A stretch of DNA of 64,000 bases from Megaustenia siamemsis (taxonomy: Eukaryota > Mollusca > Gastropoda > Stylommatophora > Ariophantidae): NCBI GenBank assembly GCA_032433765.1, contig JAVIAB010000092.1, positions 108,070,396-108,134,395 of the forward strand, in the 5' to 3' direction. This document shows positions 19,023 through 28,149 of this stretch, one piece after another. Each line of letters starts with the position of its first letter. Positions within the stretch are counted from its first letter, which is position 1. The position numbers and the translations under genes were made by a program. The notes under the pieces are model-generated. The model saw only the letters and a list, made by a program, of their open reading frames with translations. It made no database searches and had not been told where the DNA came from.

Positions 19023-19850
19023 TGGTGATGATGAGACCAAGGAAAAAAAAAACACAAGAAACGCTCCACACTGTATTCTCTACTGCAGTAGACATCAAAA
19101 GACGTACAGAAGATCATCGAGTCCGATGATAGAGAGAAAGAGAAGTAGGATAGCGATATGATACTGTAGATGATTTTATTGTTAACTTGAGTTCCATAAA
19201 ACTCACATTCATACAACCGTAGCAGACTTGTAGAGTCCATTCATCCATGTCGTCTCGTCATAGTCTGATGAACCCATCGGCTACACCGTTAATAATTGCT
19301 GCCAGAAATCACCACAACTGCGTCGAGGAAATTCAATCCCATGTGGGCACACATAACAGAACCTACAACTACACCCACAGGACCCTTTACACATAACTGC
19401 CATCTCCCCTCAACCTTCCCTTTTAACGACTTTGATTGTACCGACCTTTACACAATCAAAAACGTGCAAACCACTTCGACATATTTTCGGTTATTTATTT
19501 ATTTTAATCTAATTTATCTGTCTGTTGCATTTTCAATTGTTGTTCTGAATTAAATTTGTTGCATTCTGAAATATTTCTCTAAATTATTTTTGTTTTTGTT
19601 TTGCCTGTTTGTTTCCTTAATCTATCTTTCGAGTTCCTAGCTTTCATTGATATCTTCTTTGCTATATCCAATTCTCTAACAACATAAAAGTGCTAGAAAT
19701 CGCTACAAATTTACCTATAAGAGATATATTGGAGAAATTATACGGCTTGAACAAGTTCTTTAACGTTAAATAGAGGTGATGGGCCAATATTCCCATGGCG
19801 CATACATATCTGGCCTAAACATTTCTGAATTGATTACGAAAGTAGAAACG
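19023..19850. other. gene-free interval
   Basis: No recognised element. An 85-codon open frame (19296-19553) lacks any domain signature. Confidence 0.45.
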
Positions 19851-19861
19851 ATAACTACTCT
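19851..19861 (+). repeat. target-site duplication, left copy (11 bp)
   Basis: ATAACTACTCT, identical to 19927-19937. Confidence 0.75.
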
Positions 19862-19926
19862 CATCATCATCATCATTGAGTGCCGTCTCCGCAACGAAGG
19901 TTGGCTACCATGGAGCGCCATTTTGC
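19862..19926 (-). mobile_element. 65-bp RTE-2 3' stub
   Basis: The minus strand encodes only WRSMVANLRCGDGTQ and a stop, then (ATG)n, matching the extreme 3' end of the element at 18975-19035. The perfect 11-bp flanking repeats mark it as an independent, extremely 5'-truncated retrotransposition event. Confidence 0.85.
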
Positions 19927-19937
19927 ATAACTACTCT
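19927..19937 (+). repeat. target-site duplication, right copy (11 bp)
   Basis: Identical to 19851-19861. Confidence 0.75.
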
Positions 19938-20272
19938 ATAAGTCGATAATTATCACGAATAATAATTGGACATTTAATTATCAAACAGAAATATGTGAGG
20001 GTATATTTTGAAAATAAAGTAATTATTTATTGAGCCTAATTATCATTGAGCCTACAATGTCAAGCATGGACATTAATACTAGGGAACAAAAGGAGATAAA
20101 AAAAACTAGGAACTGACTCAGTAGAATGTAGTAACAACAACACAAAGGAATGATGATGGCAGGAAAGTAAGAGAAATATTAATTACGAATGACGTCCTGA
20201 TACAATAAATCTATTGTTTATTTCCCATAACAACCTGCAAGCACTTTCCTTAACCAGTCATAACTAGATACA
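19938..20272. other. gene-free interval
   Basis: AT-rich, nothing recognised. Confidence 0.45.
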
Positions 20273-20284
20273 ACAACACATTCG
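20273..20284 (+). repeat. target-site duplication, left copy (12 bp)
   Basis: ACAACACATTCG, identical to 20540-20551. Confidence 0.85.
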
Positions 20285-20539
20285 TTCGTTCGTTCGCTTT
20301 CGTCAGCTTTGACCTCTGACGAAGTCCCACCCACTCAATTTTGTGGGACTGAATTTTGCGTGTAAAGTCTGTTTTATCCCAATACAGGATGCCCCTCGCC
20401 ATGCAGGCAGAATTACTCCGACTTCAGAGGTACTAATTTTTAGGGAATTAGTAAAACCCAGGTGTCCTCGCCAGGGTACGAACCCCGGCTGTTGCCGTGG
20501 TAAGCCAACCGCCTATCGATTGCGCTAACCGGACACCCT
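20285..20539 (-). mobile_element. tRNA-derived SINE (family 4), full length with TSD and (GAAC)n tail
   Basis: On the minus strand the head TGTCCGGTTAGCGCAATCGA and CCGGGGTTCGTACCCTGG folds like a near-complete tRNA with paired ends TGTCC and GGACA. The body starts ACCTCTGAAGTCGGAG and ends GACTTCGTCAGAGGT, giving terminal inverted octamers ACCTCTGA/TCAGAGGT. The tail is (GCGAA)(CGAA)n. The 12-bp target-site duplication is perfect, implying a recent insertion. Although tRNA-like, it is not a tRNA gene because the transcript continues into the body and tail. Confidence 0.92.
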
Positions 20540-20551
20540 ACAACACATTCG
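20540..20551 (+). repeat. target-site duplication, right copy (12 bp)
   Basis: Identical to 20273-20284. Confidence 0.85.
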
Positions 20552-20786
20552 AAAAGGCTGATTGTGAAATACCAAACGACATACAAATTACGATCAAAGA
20601 AAGAATAGTTTAGATGAGTCAAGAACACTCAAACTTTGGGTCACGCTGTAAGAAACAAGACAACAGAATTGTCCAATGCACATTTTTAGAGCTCTTCGTA
20701 AATCCGAAGGCTTGAAAACTCATTTTAAGGCCTGCCTTCACATTTTTCAATCGTGGCGACATAATATGTGTCGTATGTAGAGTATG

Positions 20787-23700
20787 ATGTATACTTAGTT
20801 CTACTATTTAATTCCCCACCACGTGTACTTAGTTCTACTATTTAAATCCCCACAACGTGTACTTAGATCTACTATTTGATTCCTCACCACGTGTACTTAG
20901 TTTTACTATTTAATTCCCCCTCCACGTGTACTTAGTTCTACTATTTGATTCCCCGCCACGTATACTTAGTTCTACTATTTAATTCCCCGCCACGTGTACT
21001 TAGTTGTACTAGTTAATTCCCCACCACGTGTACTTAGTTGTACTATTTGATTCCTCGCCACGTATACTTAGTTCGACTATTTGATTCCCCGCCACGTGTA
21101 CTTAGTTCTACTATTTAATTCCCCGCCACGTGTACTCAGTTCTATTATTTGATTCCCCGCCACGTGTATTTAGTTCTACTATTTAATTCCCAGCCACGTG
21201 TACTTAGTTCTACTATTTGATTCCCCGCCACGTGTATTTAGTTCTACTATTTAATTCCCCGCAACGTGTATTTAGTTCTACTATTTAATTCCCCGCCACG
21301 TGTATTTAGTTCTACTATTTAATTCCCCGCCACGTGTATTTAGTTCTATTATTTAATTCCCCACCACGTGTACTTAGTTCTACTATTTAATTCCCCGCAA
21401 ATTGTATATAGTTCTACTATTTGATTCCCCACCACGTGTACTTAGTTCTACTATTTAATTCCCCGCAAATTGTATTTAGTTCTACTATTTGATTCCCCGC
21501 CAAGTGTACTTAGTTCTACTATTTGATTCCTCACCAAGTGTACTTATTTCTACTATTTGATTCCCCACCGCGTGTACTTCGTTCTACTATTTGATTCCCC
21601 ACAACGTGTACTTAGTTCTACTATTTGATTCCCCATCACGTGTACTTAGTTCTACTATTAGATTCCCCGCCACATGTACTTATTTCAACTATTTTATTCA
21701 CTTCCACGTGTACTTAGTACTACTATTTGATTCCCCGCCACATGTACTTGGTTCTACTTTTTGATTCCCCACCACGTGTACTTAGTTCTACTATTTGATT
21801 AACCGCCACGTGTACTTAGTTCTACTATTTGATTCCCCGCGACGTGTACTTAGTTCTACTATTTGATTCCCCACCACGTGTACTTAGTTCTACTATTTGA
21901 TTCCTCACCACGTGTACTTAGTTCTACTATTTGATTCCCCGCCACGTGTACTTAGTTCTACTATTTGATTCACCGCCACATGTACTTAGTTCTATTATTT
22001 AATTCCCCGCCACGTGTATTTAGTTCTACTATTTAATTCCCCGCCACGTGTATTTAGTTGTACTATTTAATCCCCCGCCACGTGTATTTAGTTCTACTAT
22101 TTAATTCCCCACCACTTGTACTTAATTCTACTATTTGATTCCCCCTCCACATGTACTTAGTTCTGCTATTTGATTCCCCACCACTTGTACTTAGTTCTAC
22201 TATTTGATTCCCCCTCCACGTGTACTTAGTTCTAATATTTGATTCCCCATCACGTGTACTTAGTTCTTCTATTTGATTCCCCACCACGTTTACTTAGTTC
22301 TACTATTTCATTCTCCGCCACGTGCACTTAGTTGTACTATTTGATTACCCGCCACGTGTACTTAGTTCTACTATTTGATTCTCCACCACTTGTACTTAGT
22401 TCTACTATTTAATTCCCCCTCCACGTGTAATTAGTTCTACTATTTGATTCCCCGACACGTGTACTTAGTTCTACAATTTGATTCCCCATCACGTGTACTT
22501 AGTTCTTCTATTTGATTCCCCACCACGTTTAATTAGTTCTACTATTTCATTCTCCGCCACGTGCACTTAGTTGTACTATTTGATTACCCGCCACGTGTAC
22601 TTAGTTCTACTATTTGATTCTCCGCCACATGTACTTAGTTATACTATTTGATTCCCCGCCACGTGTACTTAGTTCTACTATTTGATTCCCCGCCACGTGT
22701 AATTAGTTCTACTATTTAATTCCCCGCCACGTGTACTCAGATCTATTACTTGATTCCCCGCCACGTCTATTTAGTTCTACTATTTAATTCCCCGCCACGT
22801 GTACTTAGTTCTACTATTTGATTCCCCGCCACGTGTACTTAGGTCTACTATTTAATTCCCCGCCACGTGTACTTAGTTCTACTATTTGATTCCCCGCCAC
22901 GTGTACTTAGTTCTACTATTTAATTCCCCGCCACGTGTACTCAGATCTATTATTTGATTCCCCGCCAAGTGTAATTAGTTCTACTATTTGGTTCCAAGCC
23001 ACGTGTATTTATGTTCTACTATTTAATTCCCCGACACGTGGTTTTAGTTCTACTATTTAATTCCCCACCACGTGTACTTATTTCTAATATTTGATTTCCC
23101 ACCACGTGTACTTAGTTCTACTATTTGATTCCCCACCGCGTGTACTTCGTTCTACTATTTGATTCCCCACGACGTGTACTTAGTTCTAATATTTGATTCC
23201 CCACCACGTGTACTTAGTTCTACTATTTGATTCCCCGCCACATGTACTTATTTCTACTATTTTACTCACTGCCACGTGTACTTAGTTCTACTATTTGATT
23301 CCCCGCCACATGTACTTGTTTCTACTTTTTGATTCCCTACCACGTGTACTTAGTTCTACTATTTGATTCCCCACCACGTGTACTTAGTTCTACTGTTTGA
23401 TTCCCCGCCACGTGTACTTAGTTCTACTATTTGATTCCCCGCGACGTGTACTTAGTTCTACTATTTGATTACTCACCACGTGTACTTATTTCTGCTATTT
23501 GATTCCCCACCACGTGTACTTATTTCTACTATTTGATTCCCCGCCACGTGTCTTTAGTTCTACTATTTGATTCCCCGCCACGCGTACTTAGTTCTACTAT
23601 TTGATTCCCCATCACGTGTACTTAGTTCTACTATTGTATTCCCCACCACGTGTACTTAGTTCTACTATTTGATTCCCCGCCACATGTACTTATTTCTACT

Positions 23701-24150
23701 TATTTTATTCACCGCCACGTGTACTTAGTTCTACTATTTGATTCCCCGCCACATGTACTTATTTCTACTTATTTTATTCACCGCCACGTGTACTTAGTTC
23801 TACTATTTGATTCCCCGCCACGTGTACTTATTTCTACTATTTGATTCTTACCACGTGTACTTAGTTCTACTATTTGATTCCCCGCCACGTGTACTTAGTT
23901 CTACTATTTGATTCCCCGCGACGTGTACTTAGTTCTACTATTTGATTCCCTGCCACGTGTACTTAGTTCTACTATTTAATTCCCCGCAAATTGTATATAG
24001 TTCTACTATTTGATTCCCCACCACGTGTACTTAGTTCTACTATTTAATTCCCCGCAAATTGTATTTAGTTCTACTATTTTATTCCCCGCCACGTGTATTT
24101 AGTTCTACTATTTAATTCCCCGCCACGTGTACTTAGTTCTACTATTTGAA
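20787..24150 (+). repeat. 34-bp satellite array, forward orientation, about 99 units
   Basis: Consensus unit: CCACGTGTACTTAGTTCTAC then TATTTGATTCCCCG. Most units carry the palindrome CACGTG (an E-box/G-box). Units differ by one to several bases, so individual units are traceable between arrays. The left arm has one more unit than the right arm, somewhere between 22287 and 23650. The segment 21600-22335 is the source or partner of the inverted array at 25188-26013. Confidence 0.97.
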
Positions 24151-25187
24151 TTTATCACGCTATCCTGGCACATGATGTTAGCGATACTACAATAACACAC
24201 CTGTGCCAACCAACTCGTTCCCGCCCGCGCGCTAGTCGTATTTTCCTATCAATGACCACGATTCCTTGACAATAATAAGCGATTTTTCCTAACAATAGCA
24301 TTCCTCAAGTACCACTAGCCCAGTCAACAAAAGCTGCCATGTCATTCCAGTTTCTTGACTTAACATACAGTTTTCCGTCAGTATTTACAGTTAACTTATT
24401 TTTTTCATAGTTTTTATTATTTCGCCTTTTTTAAAAATCAGTTTTATCACATTTAACTATATTTCTTAACGTTTTGAAACATTTCGTATTTTTTATTTAT
24501 CACTTTCACATACTCTTTTAAAATACTCTTTCACAAATTTCTAACACGAGCGAGGCGATCACCGGACACGGAGCGACGATCACCGGACACGGATTAGCAC
24601 CGAGTCTCTATTGAATTTACCTGCGGTTAAGCTCTCAGAAACACAGGAGACCGTTCGACAAAACTAACCTTTCAATGTTATTGCTTGTCAGCATTTTTTT
24701 TTACATGTTGCCTGGCCTGTCACGTAGTAGACCCGTGTTCGAATCCTGAAGGGAGACTGTTTTTTATTTTTTATTTTTAATAATTCTGAGTTTACTTTCA
24801 CAAATACATATTTTTAAAATAATTCTGAATTTTTACTTTCACAAATATACTCTTTTAAAATACTCTTTCACAAATATTTTCATCTAACACACAGCGAGAG
24901 ACGATCACCGGACAATAAGCCGATTAGCACACGATCTTTTGAATTTACCTGAGTTAAGCTCTCAGTAACAGTAGACCGTTTCGACAAACTGACGAACCCA
25001 AAAAAAAAAAAAATTCTCCCCCCCCAAAAAAAAATAATGAAGTTCGAAAAAATCGCGAATTCGAAAAAAAAATATTTTTTTTTTTTGCACCGTTTTGGTG
25101 CATGTTTGGTGCAAAGTCAGTGCCAAATCTATTGTCTTTCGGTGCATGTTATTCCACTTTTGGGGTGAGTTCACAGCCACCACTACT
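24151..25187. other. 1-kb unique island between opposed 34-bp arrays
   Basis: Contains two diverged direct copies of a roughly 140-bp segment (about 24520-24675 and 24848-24990, sharing ACTCTTTCACAAAT, GATCACCGGACA, GAATTTACCTG and TTAAGCTCTCAG). Between them is a Pol III B-box-like CGTGTTCGAATCCTGAAGG at 24746-24764, and at 25000-25090 there are homopolymer A/C/T runs. No coding content. It separates forward from reversed satellite, so it is the loop of a nested inverted repeat. Confidence 0.7.
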
Positions 25188-26013
25188 ACTCACGTGGCGG
25201 GTAATTAAATAGTACAACTAAGTGCACGTGGCGGAGAATGAAATAGTAGAACTAAGTAAACGTGGTGGGGAATCAAATAGAAGAACTAAGTACACGTGAT
25301 GGGGAATCAAATAGTAGAACTAAGTACACGTTGAGGGGAATCAAATAGTAGAACTAAGTACAAGTGGTGGGGAATCAAATAGCAGAACTAAGTACATGTG
25401 GAGGGGGAATCAAATAGTAGAACTAAGTACAAGTGGTGGGGAATCAAATAGTAGAACTAAATACACGTGGCGGGGAATTAAATAGTAGAACTAAATATAC
25501 GTGGCGGGGGATTAAATAGTAGAACTAAATATACGTGGCGGGGAATTAAATAGTAGAACTAAATACACGTGGCGGGGAATTAAATAATAGAACTAAGTAC
25601 ATGTGGCGGTGAATCAAATAGTAGAACTAAGTACACGTGGCGGGGAATCAAATAGTAGAACTAAGTACACGAGGCGGGGAATCAAATAGTAGAACTAAGT
25701 ACACGTGGTGAGGAATCAAATAGTAGAACTAAGTACACGTGGTGGGGAATCAAATAGTAGAACTAAGTACACGTCGCGGGGAATCAAATAGTAGAACTAA
25801 GTACACGTGGCGGTTAATCAAATAGTAGAACTAAGTACACGTGGTGGGGAATCAAAAAGTAGAACCAAGTACATGTGGCGGGGAATCAAATAGTAGTACT
25901 AAGTACACGTGGAAGTGAATAAAATAGTTGAAATAAGTACATGTGGCGGGGAATCTAATAGTAGAACTAAGTACACGTGATGGGGAATCAAATAGTAGAA
26001 CTAAGTACACGTT
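25188..26013 (-). repeat. 34-bp satellite array, reversed orientation, about 24 units
   Basis: Same unit as 20787-24150, reverse complemented. The variant order (CGGTTAATCA, GAACCAAGTACATG, AGTACTAAG, AAGTGAATAAAATAGTTG) matches the reverse complement of 21650-21810 unit by unit, with paired coordinates summing to 47616, and of 22260-22335 with a shift of two units. It is therefore an inverted duplicate of one part of the forward array, not an independent amplification. Confidence 0.93.
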
Positions 26014-26510
26014 AGTAGTATACAAGGGTGTATTTGATTATCATTTGGCCCGTAAATTAACAAAGATATATAGTAGGCGCGCGGCGCGCCTAATGTACTG
26101 TAGGCGCAGGGGGGAGTTAACCGTGACATTTCGTGTCGGGATGTTGACCGCTAGTCCCGGTGACCCGGAAGTGACCTGTTTATGTCTGGTGTATGCTGAC
26201 TTTGGAGTTCTTTATGTACTTGATCGTTAGTGATAGGTTTGTAGATTATACAACATCAATGAAAAACAGTCAATATAAAACAGAAGACAAAGATATATTT
26301 TATTCTTTTATTATCTCAATAGGTGTATAACATACATTGATATTATATAACATTACAAAATACTCAGTACAGTGAGTCAATATATAGTACAAGGATAACA
26401 ATTTTTATAGCTATGTAGTTGGGTGTCTGCTTAGCGTTGTGTCATAAATGAATCATACGGGGTGAAACTGTTAGAGATTCCTGGTTAGGCTAAGCTGGTA
26501 GTGTAAAGAG
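26014..26510 (-). other. polymerase 3' flank and candidate Polinton/Maverick end
   Basis: The non-satellite sequence starts abruptly with AGTAGTATACAAGG at 26014. At 26074-26092 a GC-rich near-palindrome (TAGGCGCGC, centre G, GCGCGCCTA) stands out in AT-rich DNA. On the minus strand AATAAA occurs at 26307-26312, about 200 bases after the polymerase stop, and could be its poly(A) signal. Polintons are known to start with AG and carry terminal inverted repeats, but the other terminus is not visible here, so this is inference. The 95-codon open frame at 25943-26230 is half satellite and not credible. Confidence 0.4.
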
Positions 26511-26894
26511 TTAAATATCTAAAGGCGTAGTCGAGACGTTATCATCAGCTACCTTTCTTTTTATATAGAAATAGGAAAGAGCATTTCTTGTTTGACTGTA
26601 GGAAAATATGGAATTATTTAAGACTTTGAAACCTACATTTTTCCCACCCTTAGCCTTTTGCGTGGCGAGAACCTCTAAAAACATATCTTTATCTAATTTG
26701 TTGTGTTGCTTGCTTAGCCCTTTACAACTGATTTTATCGTAATCCCCACTACAATGGTACGTCTTACTACATAAGCTAACAAGAGCTGTCCCTTCGTACT
26801 CTAGTTTAAAAAGCCCAGGCGTTCGTTTGGTGTACGCTTTAACACCCTTACAGTTTATACAATCTGTCTTGCTAGTATGTTCATCGCAGCGATG
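26511..26894 (-). pseudogene. C-terminal fragment of a Polinton/Maverick-type family B DNA polymerase
   Basis: A 128-codon open frame without an internal stop, ending in TAA at 26511-26513. Recognisable family blocks in order: CINCKG, YTKRTPGLFKLEYEG, VSLCSKTYHCSGDYDK, SCKGLSK, GFKVLNNSIFSY and ALSYFYIKRKV, ending near PLDI. These match, from memory of the family, the end of the protein-primed polymerase (DNA_pol_B_2) of Polintons, Mavericks and adintoviruses, enzymes that copy the element's linear DNA. The palm active-site motifs lie upstream and are absent: the frame runs into the 32-bp minisatellite at about 26895. It is a truncated relic. No other Polinton gene (integrase, capsid, ATPase) was seen. 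Confidence 0.75.
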
Positions 26895-27400
26895 GGTGTA
26901 TGGAGGTCGCCTAGTGTGTAATAAGGGCTGTATAGGGGTCGTCTAGTGTGCCGTGATGGGTCAATCGAGGTCGGCTAGTATGTCGTGATGGGTGTACGGA
27001 GGTCGTCTAGTGTGTCATATTGGGTGTATAGAGGGCGTTTAGTGTGTCATGATGGTTGTATAGGGGTCGTCTAGTGTGTCATGATGGTTGTATAGGGGTC
27101 GTCTAGTGTGCCGTGATGGGTGTACGGAGGTCGTCTAGTGTGTCATATTGGGTGTATAGAGGGCGTTTAGTGTGTCATGATGGTTGTATAGGGGTCGTCT
27201 AGTGTGTCATATTGGGTGCATAGAGGGCGTCTAGTGTGTCATGATGGGTGTATGTAGGTCGTTTAGTGTGTCATATTGGGTGTATAGAGGGCGTTTAGTG
27301 TGTCGTGAGGGGTGTATGGAGGTCGTCTACTGTGTCGTGAGGGGTGTATGGAGGTCATCTAGTGTGGTATGTGTGGTGTATGGCGGTTGTCTGGTATATC
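26895..27400 (+). repeat. 32-bp minisatellite, about 16 units
   Basis: Unit GTGTCATGATGGTTGTATAG then GGGTCGTCTAGT, with variants ATTGGGTGTATAGAGGGCG and TGATGGGTGTACGGAGG alternating in short runs. It truncates the polymerase fragment on one side and adjoins the promoter region on the other. Confidence 0.9.
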
Positions 27401-27482
27401 ATACTTTAATCAACCAATAAGAAAAATGAAGGAACATTACATTCAACATTACTTATCTTAACTACTTTACATCAATACAGTT

Positions 27483-27645
27483 GAATAACGTGTTATCGTT
27501 AAGTCTTACCATACTTTAAGAGAAAACATTCAAACTTACAGCGTAAAATATAGTCTCAATCATCTACACCGAATATAACCTGTTATCGATAAGCCTTAAC
27601 ATACGTTAAGAGAAAACAAGCCAACTTACTGTGCAAAAATCCGCT
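27483..27645 (+). repeat. two tandem copies of a roughly 95-bp upstream segment
   Basis: AACGTGTTATCGTTAAG...CTTTAAGAGAAAACATTC and AACCTGTTATCGATAAG...CGTTAAGAGAAAACAAGC repeat the same block order about 93 bp apart. It lies 85-250 bases upstream of the CCAAT cluster and could be part of the promoter region. Confidence 0.55.
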
Positions 27646-27727
27646 AGTGTGAACAGTAACTTTCCTTGAATCAACCAAACTTATAACGCCGTCTAGTTTA
27701 AATATAACCTGGTAAGAAATGAATAAA

Positions 27728-27850
27728 TTAGCCAATCAGCGAGTGACTATGCCAACATCGCTTGATATCGGGATTAACCAATCAGAAAAGAGTATTAACA
27801 TAGGAGGCGGGGCGAAGAAATGGCTGACAGGTGGATTAACCAATCAGAAA
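27728..27850 (+). promoter_or_regulatory. candidate TATA-less Pol II promoter: three CCAAT boxes and a GC box
   Basis: CCAATCA occurs at 27732-27738, 27778-27784 and 27840-27846, all in the same orientation (the NF-Y core is CCAAT). GGCGGGGC (GC box) lies at 27806-27813. The last two CCAAT boxes are within an exact 20-base direct repeat starting GGATTAACCAATC. No TATA box was seen. Such clusters usually sit 50-150 bases upstream of start sites, which suits the exon from 27903. Confidence 0.55.
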
Positions 27851-27902
27851 AGCGCGTTAGCCCAAGCGTAGGTAGTGGCTGTCGGGTCAGCAGTGGGGAA
27901 AA

Positions 27903-28123
27903 ATGCGGGGTGGTGGGTTACTTGAACTCGTTTTGACACCTGAGGCAATTCCAGAAGAGTTCTATGACCTCATTTTGACCGCTGAAGGCTTTAATACCAA
28001 GGTTTCCCACTTCAACGAACAACATACATCATTAAAGGTGATTACTTCAGCTCTTAGACTTTGGAGTTCCATATCTTTATCACTTCAACGAATGACAGAC
28101 AACAGTAAAGATGATCATTTCAG
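27903..28123 (+). CDS. candidate first coding exon of an unidentified host gene
   Basis: From ATG (AAAAATGCGG context) 73 codons stay open, then AG/GTAAGAAA at 28122-28131 is a strong splice donor. The sequence reads MRGGGLLELVLTPEAIPEEF at its start and includes LILTAEGFNTKVSHFNEQ and LRLWSSISLSLQRM. Base composition is richer in GC than the flanks, and it lies directly downstream of a CCAAT/GC-box cluster. I do not recognise the protein family. A G run before the ATG is one base longer in the right arm, joining an upstream in-frame ATG there. Downstream is the 219-bp repeat array, which would be intronic. No acceptor or second exon was found. Confidence 0.45.
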
Positions 28124-28149
28124 GTAAGAAAACTTAGTTCCAAACCCTA

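Noticed and set aside
20465..20539. A genuine tRNA gene (near-complete cloverleaf)
   Set aside because: It continues directly into the SINE body and (GAAC)n tail and is flanked by a target-site duplication.
22063..22287. Repeat-like small proteins (MVGNQIEELSTR type) in the 34-bp arrays
   Set aside because: They are translations of satellite units on one strand and appear or vanish with single-base changes between arms.
20787..24150. CRISPR-like array (regular 34-bp periodicity)
   Set aside because: Units are directly adjacent with no unique spacers, variants accumulate along the whole unit, and the DNA is eukaryotic.
25943..26230. 95-codon frame joining satellite and the putative element end
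   Set aside because: The first third is satellite translation, it starts at a satellite ATG, and there is no family signature.
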